Notes under the pieces: generated by a model
What the model saw: the letters and a program-made list of their open reading frames with translations, nothing else
Database searches by the model: none
Told to the model about the DNA's origin: nothing
Made by a program: the position numbers and the translations under genes
Shown: positions 24,682 through 30,256 of the stretch, piece by piece
Layout: each line of letters begins with the position of its first letter
How positions within the stretch are numbered: position 1 is the stretch's first letter
From: an uncultured Bacteroidales bacterium
Lineage (GTDB): Bacteria; Bacteroidota; Bacteroidia; Bacteroidales; UBA932
DNA: 32,641 bases
Assembly (NCBI GenBank): GCA_947367315.1
Contig: CANBDX010000028.1
Coordinates: 1 to 32,641 of the forward strand
Direction: 5' to 3'

Positions 24682-24765
24682 ACCCGGAGAAGGTCTCGAA
24701 CCTTCCTGTCATGCACCCCATGGTTTCGCGTACACTGGGCATGATGCTCCCGCAGCTTTCCGGGT
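24682..24765 (-). tRNA. tRNA-like element 1 (Pro-GGG-like, 17-nt insertion in the anticodon arm)
   Basis: The 84-nt element pairs ACCCGGA/TCCGGGT as a 7-bp acceptor, has a T arm GAAGG-TTCGAGA-CCTTC and a reduced D arm GCT-GCGGG-AGC. A 5-bp stem CATGC/GCATG stands where the anticodon stem should be, and the seven bases before GCATG (ATGGGGT) have U33 and GGG in the anticodon place. But 17 bases (24722-24738) intervene between the 5' stem strand and that loop. No CCA is encoded. It may be a degenerate tRNA, an unusual functional one or a tRNA mimic. Automated finders may miss it. Confidence 0.5.
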
Positions 24766-24769
24766 AGGT

Positions 24770-24787
24770 GGGAGCATTGTTGCTCCC
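24770..24787. other. Perfect hairpin between the tRNA-like elements
   Basis: GGGAGCA-TTGT-TGCTCCC is a 7-bp perfect hairpin 5 bases from tRNA-like element 1. It has no T run. Other GGGAG...CTCCC hairpins lie nearby (24924-24939, imperfect 24738-24752), so the locus may make one structured RNA. Confidence 0.55.
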
Positions 24788-24833
24788 TGAGATTTAAAAC
24801 CCTATGAGAAAATGCACACCGTCTCGGCTTGCT

Positions 24834-24917
24834 TGGAGAGAGGCCGGGGAATCGAACCCCGATGTATAAAAACCCTATTTAAATAACCCCTGCCTTGACC
24901 ACTCGGCCACGCCTCTC
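24834..24917 (-). tRNA. tRNA-like element 2 (no anticodon stem)
   Basis: The element has a perfect 7-bp acceptor GAGAGGC/GCCTCTC, a D arm GCC-GAGTGGTCAA-GGC of Ser/Leu/Tyr type, a perfect T arm CGGGG-TTCGATT-CCCCG, discriminator T and an encoded CCA (24834-24836). The stretch between D and T arms (coding-strand GGGGTTATTTAAATAGGG and then a T-rich part) has G runs on both sides and cannot form a 5-bp anticodon stem; TATTTAAATA only pairs with itself. So three of four arms are intact and one is lost. Amino-acid identity cannot be given. Confidence 0.55.
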
Positions 24918-24988
24918 ATTATGGGAGTGCCGGCTCCCGTTATGACACTAATACTCCTATGGTTCATATCCGCATCCGGCACTGCGGT

Positions 24989-25294
24989 TTATCTTAGCGG
25001 GTGTAACATCCCGTCGCTGTCTTTGTACATTTCTCCTGTTCCTCCGCAACAATCGCATTTATCCGCTTCTCCTCGATAATACCATTGCCTTGCTGCTCTG
25101 GCCTCGTCCTCCGTTGCTGGGATTGATAGGTATGTCTCCGTAGTTACCTCCAGCTCGGCGCCTGACTTTATGCTTATTGCTGTGCATTTCCTCACGCCCC
25201 AGCCTCGGCACTTCATGCACGCTACAACCTCCCAATCTTTGCCACATACCGGGCAGAGGTGCGAATTAATACCCATGCAAACGCTACAACTCAT
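24989..25294 (-). CDS. Zinc-ribbon protein (DnaJ-like Cys motifs)
   Basis: 101 aa from the ATG at 25294, which overlaps the stop of the 54-aa gene (frame open to 25321). Pairs of CxxC motifs are spread through it: CSVC, CPVC, CMKCRGWGVRKC and CDCCGGTGEMY. The CxxCxGxG-type spacing resembles the zinc-binding region of DnaJ. Such small phage proteins are usually annotated as zinc-finger proteins; function is unknown. The ~370-base stretch downstream of it holds the tRNA-like locus. Confidence 0.72.
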   Translation of the reverse strand: MSCSVCMGINSHLCPVCGKDWEVVACMKCRGWGVRKCTAISIKSGAELEVTTETYLSIPATEDEARAARQWYYRGEADKCDCCGGTGEMYKDSDGMLHPLR

Positions 25295-25448
25295 ATCTGT
25301 CGTCCTCCTGTCTTGGCTCATCTTGAAACGAGCCGAGCAATGCGATCATTCCAGCCGTTACAAGGTGGTCCGGGTTATACTTGAGGGCAGCAATAGCCAA
25401 AGCTGCGGCGGCTACCCATATAATGTTTCGTAAGGTCTTGCGTGTCAT
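25284..25448 (-). CDS. 54-aa single-pass membrane protein
   Basis: A short gene reading MTRKTLRNIIWVAAAALAIA... and ending ...RQEDDRYEL. A basic N-terminus is followed by one hydrophobic segment (IIWVAAAALAIAAL), a second weaker one (LVTAGMIALLGSF) and an acidic, polar C-terminus. It starts 2 bases after ACCAAGTAA, the end of the upstream gene, and its stop overlaps the zinc-ribbon ATG. The tight fit on both sides supports it. A role in membrane association or superinfection control is possible but unproven. Confidence 0.7.
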   Translation of the reverse strand: MTRKTLRNIIWVAAAALAIAALKYNPDHLVTAGMIALLGSFQDEPRQEDDRYEL

Positions 25449-25449
25449 T

Positions 25450-25734
25450 TTACTTGGTGTTTAAAATGTTGCTTGTTTCTGCTATCTCGCGCTGTCTTAG
25501 CGCCTCAATATCCTTCACTTGGTAGGTTATCTTACTGTTCGTTCCTGCTCCCCTGCGTAATCCGTGAAGGTGTCCTCGTTCCACCGCATCAACAAACCAG
25601 CTACCATACACCCTCACGCCCTGCCTGTACGACATCTCGCCGCCCTTGCTGGCTTCGTATGCGCGTATTCCCTGAGAAACCGCGTCGGCGATTATCTCCT
25701 TGAGGGTCTGCTGTGTTAGTGTAATGGTTTCCAT
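25450..25734 (-). CDS. Small DNA-binding (excisionase-like) protein
   Basis: The 94-aa protein has an N-terminal helix (TLKEIIADAVSQGIRAYEASK) and a C-terminal SYRQGVRVYGSWFVDAVERGHLHGLRRGAGTNSKITYQVKDIEAL. The latter looks like a MerR/excisionase-type winged helix: a helix, the turn ...AVERGHLHG and a strand pair ending YxVKDIxAL. In an early operon beside an integrase it could be the excisionase or another regulator. Confidence 0.68.
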   Translation of the reverse strand: METITLTQQTLKEIIADAVSQGIRAYEASKGGEMSYRQGVRVYGSWFVDAVERGHLHGLRRGAGTNSKITYQVKDIEALRQREIAETSNILNTK

Positions 25735-25740
25735 CGTTTA

Positions 25741-25935
25741 TTATGCTATTCTTGTTACTGTTGTTCCGATTCCTTTTGTGTAATTCACTCGGAACTCTTT
25801 TCCTGTGTCTCTTTTGAGCTTGCTGGCCGTGTGCCTGATGTATGAATCTTTCGCCTCATTCATCCCGAACATCACGCTGTTGCCAGCTCTTAGGGCGTTC
25901 ATCGTCCCCCTCACGTTAGTTACCTTTCCTTCCAT
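25741..25935 (-). CDS. Small conserved phage protein (64 aa)
   Basis: The protein runs MEGKVTNVRGTMNALRAGNSVMFGMN...SYIRHTASKLKRDTGKEFRVNY...VTRIA. The pattern of a short amphipathic start, a YIRxTASxLxRxxGxxF helix and a final strand VTRIA recurs, from memory, in small Bacteroidota phage and mobile-element proteins and suggests a ribbon- or helix-type nucleic-acid-binding protein. Function is unknown. Confidence 0.7.
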   Translation of the reverse strand: MEGKVTNVRGTMNALRAGNSVMFGMNEAKDSYIRHTASKLKRDTGKEFRVNYTKGIGTTVTRIA

Positions 25936-25974
25936 ATCCTTCCTATTTTGTGGGAGGACGATTGCCCTCCCTTG

Positions 25975-26292
25975 TTAATCCATTTGGTAATATACCCCGG
26001 CCTCAAATCCGTCAGCGATAAGGCTGCGCGCTGCGGCCTCTGCCATTCGTGTGCGCCTATTTCCCTGTCCCATGAGTGGGATAAATACAAACCAGCAATC
26101 CTTCCAGCCTTTTTCGCCTACCTTGACTACTCTATAATCAAGGGAAGCCATCTGCTTCTCGGTTGCCTTGATCCTAATTATCGGTGTGTCAAAGTTGCAC
26201 GTTCCTCTATCCTCGCTATCAGCGAACTGCCTTGCTGCCTTGTCTGCGTTCATCAACGCTCTTTCCAGTTTGTCAAATGTCATTGCGTCCAT
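25975..26292 (-). CDS. First gene of the early operon, unknown function
   Basis: 105 aa from the ATG at 26292 (MDAMTFDKLERALMN); the frame extends to 26352 but would begin inside the promoter. The middle LDYRVVKVGEKGWKDCWFVF and end RTRMAEAAARSLIADGFEAGVYYQMD look conserved and globular (alpha/beta). As the first gene under the repressor-controlled promoter it holds the Cro position, yet it has no recognisable helix-turn-helix. The leader from the predicted start of transcription to the ATG is about 50 bases. Confidence 0.72.
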   Translation of the reverse strand: MDAMTFDKLERALMNADKAARQFADSEDRGTCNFDTPIIRIKATEKQMASLDYRVVKVGEKGWKDCWFVFIPLMGQGNRRTRMAEAAARSLIADGFEAGVYYQMD

Positions 26293-26345
26293 AAGTGTGT
26301 TTGTTTTTAAAATTTTGTTACTTTTGCCTGTGGTGTGTGTTTGTA

Positions 26346-26378
26346 TTTGCAAATATATATTGTTTTAATATAACTTGC
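26346..26378 (+). promoter_or_regulatory. Possible rightward (repressor maintenance) promoter
   Basis: TTTG (26346-26349), 21 bases, then TAACTTGC (26371-26378) is a near match to the Bacteroidota promoter. It would start near 26385, about 40 bases before the repressor ATG. It overlaps both operators and is weaker than the leftward one in consensus terms. Confidence 0.4.
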
Positions 26379-26381
26379 AAA
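26350..26381 (-). promoter_or_regulatory. Early leftward promoter, Bacteroidota type
   Basis: On the minus strand TTTG (26378-26381) is followed after 20 bases by TATATTTG (26350-26357), matching the Bacteroidota -33 TTTG / -7 TAnnTTTG consensus. It would start transcription near 26343, ahead of the early operon. Confidence 0.72.
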
Positions 26382-26425
26382 TGTTTTCATACTTTTTTTA
26401 TATAATCTTATACAATTTTCGTATT

Positions 26426-26821
26426 ATGACAGGAAAACACCTCCAAGACCTTATCCTTTCGGAAGGTTATTCGATCAATAAAATGGCTCAACTATTAGGA
26501 ATTGCGCAGCCGAATCTTCTTTCCTTACTTAAACACGAAGATGTAAGAACGGGGCTGGTTGAGAAAGTTGCAGATGCTATGGGAAAGCCGTTATCATTCT
26601 TCTACGGAGAAACCTACGGTCCGGTGTCGCAGGTTACCGGGAACAACAACACGTCAGTCGCAGGAAACGACAATACTGTCGCACCGCCCGACACACGCCT
26701 GATAGATCTTCTTGTTGCCAAAGATGATCAGCTCACAATGGCTATGAAGCAGACAAATAAAGCTCAGGAGCAAATGGATAGAATCCTTGATAAATACCTC
26801 GGACGCAGCGAGGAAATCTGA
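26426..26821 (+). CDS. XRE-family repressor (CI-like, no peptidase domain)
   Basis: 131 aa from the ATG at 26426; a longer frame from a TTG at 26375 would begin inside an operator. Residues 1-55 are a helix-turn-helix: LQDLILSEGYSINKMAQLLGIAQPNLLSLLKHEDVRTG. The middle is a polar NNNTSVAGNDNT linker, and the C-terminus is a coiled coil (LTMAMKQTNKAQEQMDRILDKYL), probably for dimerisation. There is no LexA-like S24 domain, so induction cannot occur by RecA-stimulated self-cleavage of this protein. Divergent orientation and flanking operators make it the likely lysogeny repressor. Confidence 0.85.
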   Translation: MTGKHLQDLILSEGYSINKMAQLLGIAQPNLLSLLKHEDVRTGLVEKVADAMGKPLSFFYGETYGPVSQVTGNNNTSVAGNDNTVAPPDTRLIDLLVAKDDQLTMAMKQTNKAQEQMDRILDKYLGRSEEI

Positions 26822-26906
26822 CGCTTTCATAATGCTTAAATAAGTCGTTACGGCGAACATTTCACAAGGTATGCCACAGGCGCAAACCCAATAAAAAATA
26901 ATTGAC

Positions 26907-26978
26907 ATGAACGAATACGAAGAACTGCAACCACTCGCGGATGAATGGCTGACTTATCAATACAATAACGCGCTATGA
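26907..26978 (+). CDS. 23-aa leader ORF coupled to the secreted protein
   Basis: MNEYEELQPLADEWLTYQYN... is a 23-codon frame whose TGA overlaps the next ATG (ATGA, 26975-26978). The acidic sequence and the exact coupling suggest a translated leader. It may only set translation of the next gene. Too short for confident coding prediction. Confidence 0.4.
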   Translation: MNEYEELQPLADEWLTYQYNNAL

Positions 26979-27478
26979 AAAAAATCCTTATTCTTTTACT
27001 CGCTTTAATGCCTGTAATGACAACTGCGCAGAACTACAAGCCTCTTGAAAAGGTAGAAGTGCCAGACCAGTGGGCCAATAAAATCAACATATCAAAACAA
27101 GAAAGTTTTTTCTCAGGTACCTATTACATGGCTTCGCATCATATAGGGCAAAGATACATGACGGCAAACCTTAATACTCCAGCATACTGCACGCTTGCTG
27201 TTCTGCGCGAAGATTCTCCGGTAACACCAGGCATGACTGCCTGCTTCTCGGTCGGCGGCACTAAGTATTATCTTAAGGTAGCACTTGTAAGCGAGAAATC
27301 AATATGCTTTGATCTGAAAGAAGACCATATCCGCCACATCGCAGTATCCGGCATTCAGTCAATATCATATATGAAGAATGGAGAAGCAATCCAATATGAC
27401 GAATATAATCTCATAGAACAAGAGCTATGGCGCAGGACTGCCGAGGAACTGGGGAGGGCAGCATACATAATTTATTAA
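26975..27478 (+). CDS. Secreted/periplasmic protein next to the repressor (candidate lysogenic conversion gene)
   Basis: The 167-aa protein starts with a clear Sec signal peptide (MKKILILLLALMPVMTTAQ, cleavage likely after TTAQ). There is no lipobox Cys. The mature part (about 148 aa) has beta-rich segments (TPGMTACFSVGGTKYYLKVALV, IRHIAVSGIQSISYMKNGEA) but no motif I recognise. It is read in the same direction as the repressor, ends at a strong terminator, and so is probably expressed in the prophage. Possible roles are superinfection exclusion or a change to the lysogen's envelope. The region looks AT-richer than the structural genes. Confidence 0.78.
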   Translation: MKKILILLLALMPVMTTAQNYKPLEKVEVPDQWANKINISKQESFFSGTYYMASHHIGQRYMTANLNTPAYCTLAVLREDSPVTPGMTACFSVGGTKYYLKVALVSEKSICFDLKEDHIRHIAVSGIQSISYMKNGEAIQYDEYNLIEQELWRRTAEELGRAAYIIY

Positions 27479-27480
27479 TA

Positions 27481-27509
27481 AAAAAGGAGGGCGTTTAACC
27501 CTCCTTTTT
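27481..27509. terminator. Bidirectional terminator between secreted gene and integrase
   Basis: AAAAAGGAGGG-CGTTTAA-CCCTCCTTTTT is an 11-bp perfect stem with a 7-base loop and T runs on both strands. It lies between two convergent genes, and overlaps the integrase stop codon. Confidence 0.92.
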
Positions 27510-28773
27510 ACTTGTCCCATTTAAACAATCCCAATACCTTTGCATTTGCCTCCCAGACGCGCTCCCAATCCTTGCGGATATATACGTCGTCCATTGCCGA
27601 CTTGCTGCTGTGCGTAAGCGCATCCGTTACTACGCGCGAATCAATCTCCACCGCCTTGCTTGACGCAACCGTTCCCCATGTGTGGCGCGCGCTGTAAAAC
27701 GTGAAGTCCTTACCCAGCTTGTTGCGCTCGATCCATTGCCGCAGACCCTTATTAACGGCGACGGTAAAGTTGTCATGGTTGCAATACCTTTCGCTGAAAT
27801 CAAACGCCAGCTCTTTGCCCTTGTAAGCGTCACACAACGGCTTAACGCAGTCCTCTATCCTGACATACATCTCGGCCTTGTCCGCCTTGCTGTCAGTCGT
27901 CTTTGTGCGGAAATAATGCAGCACGCCGTTCTTCGGTTTCTTCATTGTATAAAGGTCCACATTATTAACGCCCATTAACCCCAACGACAGCAGGAATACG
28001 TCCACGCCTAACCTCTCGCGCCCCCTCAGTCCTTTGCGCTGGTCAATCATTAACTGCACCCACTCCACAGGGATGTCGCGGTGTTGTGCCACTGGTGGAC
28101 GCGGCACGTCGTAATAATCAAAGATGTCTACGGGTATGCGAAACAACCCGCGATCCGGCTCGTTGAACTCCTTGCGTGCCATGCGGTAAATCGCGCGAAG
28201 GTTGCCGAGGTACATACCGACTGAACGCTCGCCCTTCTTCTTGGTCTTGCTCTCCTTCAGCTTGTCTGTGCTGATGTCATAGACCATGCGCTTCTCGCTG
28301 CGTATATACGCCTCAAAGTTCTGCAACATCTTAACGGATAGTTCGCTTATATCTGGTTCCCTATCGAGGAAACGCGCAAAGCAACGCAATGCGACGCGGT
28401 AGTTATGCCCGGTCGCTGGCTTCATCCCGGCTGTCTTGTTCATACCATACTGCACGAAGTTAAGCCGGAAGTCCTTGCCTTCCTCCAGCTTTACGCGGAT
28501 ATGCTCCACGACCTCCCCAACGTTCATCGCCGACAGCGTATAAGTCGGTAGCTTGTCGGTTATCTCTCGCATCTTGCGTATCTCGTCCTGCGCAAGGTCT
28601 ATCTTTCCCTGATGCTTGAGCTTGCCTGAGCGCGTAAGGTCTGAAGGCTCTACCGATATACTGGTCTTTATGTACTTGGATTTCCTCGCGTGCGTGACGC
28701 GTATTCGTATAAGATTAGTACCGTCCTCCTTCCGTAGATGTGGAAAGACAACGTAAGAAAATGTGACTGCCAT
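27508..28773 (-). CDS. int: Tyrosine recombinase / phage integrase (Bacteroides type)
   Basis: 421 aa from the ATG at 28773 (MAVTFSYVVFPHLRKEDGTNLIRIRV), 42 bases downstream of the promoter -7 element; upstream in-frame codons are non-coding. The arm-binding N-terminus is followed by a SAM-like core-binding domain (about 120-230) and the catalytic domain: LGLMGVNNVDLY (box I), FYSARHTWGT with Arg363/His364, LTHSSKSAMDDVYI with His388 and Tyr398 as nucleophile. The position of the first catalytic Arg holds Asn (270), and the usual HxxR His is replaced (YSAR). Loss of Arg I is known for Bacteroides recombinases such as IntDOT. It would integrate the phage at a site within the adjacent region. 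Confidence 0.93.
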   Translation of the reverse strand: MAVTFSYVVFPHLRKEDGTNLIRIRVTHARKSKYIKTSISVEPSDLTRSGKLKHQGKIDLAQDEIRKMREITDKLPTYTLSAMNVGEVVEHIRVKLEEGKDFRLNFVQYGMNKTAGMKPATGHNYRVALRCFARFLDREPDISELSVKMLQNFEAYIRSEKRMVYDISTDKLKESKTKKKGERSVGMYLGNLRAIYRMARKEFNEPDRGLFRIPVDIFDYYDVPRPPVAQHRDIPVEWVQLMIDQRKGLRGRERLGVDVFLLSLGLMGVNNVDLYTMKKPKNGVLHYFRTKTTDSKADKAEMYVRIEDCVKPLCDAYKGKELAFDFSERYCNHDNFTVAVNKGLRQWIERNKLGKDFTFYSARHTWGTVASSKAVEIDSRVVTDALTHSSKSAMDDVYIRKDWERVWEANAKVLGLFKWDK

Positions 28774-28786
28774 ACTTGGGGTGCTT

Positions 28787-28806
28787 TGTAAAACATATGT
28801 AAAACA
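28787..28806. repeat. Putative integrase arm-type site, copy 1
   Basis: TGTAAAACATATGTAAAACA matches 18 of 20 bases with 29010-29029. It lies between the integrase promoter and start codon; within each copy TGTAAAACA occurs nearly twice. Paired repeats on both sides of a gene-free stretch next to int suggest arm sites of attP. Confidence 0.6.
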
Positions 28807-28814
28807 ATACGCCA

Positions 28815-28847
28815 CAAAATTAGCCAAATTTTGACTAATTATGCAAA
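28815..28847 (-). promoter_or_regulatory. Integrase promoter, Bacteroidota type
   Basis: On the minus strand TTTG (28844-28847), 21 bases, then TAATTTTG (28815-28822) fits -33 TTTG / -7 TAnnTTTG. The -7 element is part of a perfect inverted repeat CAAAATT-AGCCA-AATTTTG (28815-28833), a possible site for autoregulation. Confidence 0.68.
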
Positions 28848-29009
28848 TAGCGTTCAACACATTTCCAGTCTAATGGCTTTGCACGCATATAGATTAAGGA
28901 TTTCGCAAGACTGCGACCAACTGCCACCAAAACAGCTCATTGTCAAAACAACTACCACGCTATGTATCAGTCGCTTGCAGTAAAGAACGAAGGCGTATTT
29001 TTACCAAAA

Positions 29010-29029
29010 TGTAAAACATACGTGAAACA
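29010..29029. repeat. Putative integrase arm-type site, copy 2
   Basis: TGTAAAACATACGTGAAACA, same orientation as copy 1 and 223 bases away, differing at two positions. Confidence 0.6.
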
Positions 29030-29034
29030 TCTGC

Positions 29035-29071
29035 AAAAAAAGGCGTCGCAGATCAATCCGCAAACGCCTTT
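29035..29071 (-). terminator. Terminator at the end of the late/lysis operon
   Basis: On the minus strand AAAGGCGT and ACGCCTTT form an 8-bp stem, extended inside by GCGGAT/ATCTGC with one G-U pair, followed by a run of seven T. It is 65 bases beyond the last leftward gene (stop 29137) and would stop late transcription before int. Confidence 0.85.
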
Positions 29072-29136
29072 ACACCAAGTAGGACAATCAAGTCCGACAC
29101 AAAGGTAGTCAATCCTCTTGACTTACGCAATACCAT

Positions 29137-29622
29137 CTATTCCTTCTCTGCCTTCAGTTCGTATATGTCCCATATCTTGGTGTCGCTTCCCCAATCCTCG
29201 TCGGCGAAGTAAAGCGCAAATCCAGCCTTCAAAATGTCGCCATCTTCCAACACTTTGCAAAGGTCAGCATACGCGGCATTAAACGCTACGTACTTGTCCC
29301 ACTGCGTTACGCCTGAAGGAAACCTCATGCCGCTTGTAGCTGTTTCGATCTGCTCCAAAGTCCAATGCCCGCCTTGCTTTCTTGCTCCTGTCTTGTCGGT
29401 GTATTCCAGCATGGCCACATCATACAAAGCGAACATTTCGTCGTAGTGGCCTCCGTACATGATGCCGTGCTGCTCACGCATAAAGTTCCAGTATTTTTCT
29501 GGATGGCTTTCGCGCAGTTCCTCCAGCAATTCGCTGAAGCTCTCGATGCTCTGCCACATCGTTTTGTCGTTGGCAGTTCCCGCCTTCTTGGCGTTCTCTA
29601 CCATTTGCTTGTAACTTATCAT
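29137..29622 (-). CDS. Conserved Bacteroidales phage protein, unknown function
   Basis: The 161-aa protein has MISYKQMVENAKKAGTANDK, a PEKYWNFMREQHGIMYGGHYD segment and a highly patterned end (WDKYVAFNAAYADLC...FADEDW...KIWDIY). I recognise this as a family frequent at the end of late operons in Bacteroidales phages (probably DUF7841), with no assigned activity known to me. It overlaps the upstream gene by 4 bases (ATGA), so it belongs to that operon. Confidence 0.82.
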   Translation of the reverse strand: MISYKQMVENAKKAGTANDKTMWQSIESFSELLEELRESHPEKYWNFMREQHGIMYGGHYDEMFALYDVAMLEYTDKTGARKQGGHWTLEQIETATSGMRFPSGVTQWDKYVAFNAAYADLCKVLEDGDILKAGFALYFADEDWGSDTKIWDIYELKAEKE

Positions 29623-29864
29623 ATCATCGCTTTTATTAACGAAGGAATCAGGCGTATTGCTCCTTTCTTTCCTTCTTTTGTTATTGTTACGGCTGCTTCT
29701 CTCAGCAGCGCTCTATTCTTTTTGATTACGGGGTAGAACGCGAGCAGATCAACCGCATCAATTTGGAACATAGAGCTAAACTCTTTAGCCACGTTCTGCA
29801 CGGCTGTTGCCTGTTCTTCTCCATCACAATAAACAGCAAGGTATATCTTTCTCGGTGTTTTCAT
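29619..29864 (-). CDS. Hypothetical protein (81 aa)
   Basis: The protein starts MKTPRKIYLAVYCDGEEQAT and contains helices AVQNVAKEFSSMFQIDAVDLLA and a basic, hydrophobic end (GAIRLIPSLIKAMI). It may have a small alpha/beta fold. It is tightly packed between two other late genes (2-base gap upstream, ATGA overlap downstream). I do not recognise it. Confidence 0.65.
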   Translation of the reverse strand: MKTPRKIYLAVYCDGEEQATAVQNVAKEFSSMFQIDAVDLLAFYPVIKKNRALLREAAVTITKEGKKGAIRLIPSLIKAMI

Positions 29865-29866
29865 AT

Positions 29867-30208
29867 CTATTCCATATTATCGAAGTCCAATGGCTGTACC
29901 GGCTCATCATTCGCCTCATTTACCGCCTTTGTTCCGGCAAGCACACCCACGACACCACCCAGAACGCCGCTCACGATTTCCCACATTTCTGGATAATCGC
30001 GCTTTATTTCGGAAACCTCCTTCAATGTTCCGACACACTGTTGCACAAAGGTTTTAGGGATGTCAGGAAGGGCGCGGTTTCGGCACACTATCTGCGCGAA
30101 CTGCTCTGCCTTCTGCGCTGCCTCCATCATGTCCTCACCTTTTTCTATTAGCGCAGCAAGCATATAATCAAAGGCTTGCGCCCTACTATTGAATACCGGT
30201 ATAGCCAT
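29867..30208 (-). CDS. Small protein with Gly-rich membrane segment
   Basis: The 113-aa protein has a helical N-terminal half (FDYMLAALIEKGEDMMEAAQKAEQFAQIV) and a Gly/Val-rich hydrophobic segment EIVSGVLGGVVGVLAGTKAV near residues 77-96, typical of a single membrane helix, then an acidic tail. Proteins of this design occur in Bacteroidales phage late regions; function is unknown. A GGGAGGG hairpin (30232-30250) lies just upstream of its start. Confidence 0.68.
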   Translation of the reverse strand: MAIPVFNSRAQAFDYMLAALIEKGEDMMEAAQKAEQFAQIVCRNRALPDIPKTFVQQCVGTLKEVSEIKRDYPEMWEIVSGVLGGVVGVLAGTKAVNEANDEPVQPLDFDNME

Positions 30209-30231
30209 TATCTTTCTTGATTAGAAATTAA

Positions 30232-30250
30232 GGGAGGGGCGAACCCTCCC
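30232..30250. terminator. GGGAGGG hairpin between two late genes
   Basis: GGGAGGG-GCGAA-CCCTCCC is a perfect 7-bp stem, 7 bases after the stop of the 30257 gene. Its T tract on the minus strand is weak (TTAATTT), so it may act as a partial terminator or an RNA processing or stability element. Confidence 0.5.
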
Positions 30251-30256
30251 AGTTAC

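Larger units (their letters stand above)
26344..26383. promoter_or_regulatory. Two repressor operators
   Basis: TATTTGCAAATA (26344-26355) is a perfect 12-bp palindrome. ACTTGCAAATGT (26372-26383) shares its TTGCAA core, with centres 28 bases apart. One covers the -7 and the other the -33 element of the leftward promoter, the expected layout for a repressor of the lytic operon. Binding by the XRE protein is inferred. Confidence 0.68.
28774..29136. other. Gene-free attP-like region
   Basis: About 360 bases between int and the end of the late operon have no convincing gene. They hold the integrase promoter, two 20-bp direct repeats (28787, 29010), the late terminator (29035-29071) and small inverted repeats GGAC-AATCAA-GTCC (29082-29095) and AGTCAA-TCCTC-TTGACT (29107-29123). 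The crossover core probably lies between or beside the direct repeats, but cannot be fixed without the host site. Confidence 0.6.

Noticed and set aside
24682..24917. tRNA-like elements as the attB-type core of attP
   Set aside because: They are about 3 kb from int and inside the early operon, while paired repeats next to int offer a better attP. Both elements are also full length rather than 3' fragments.
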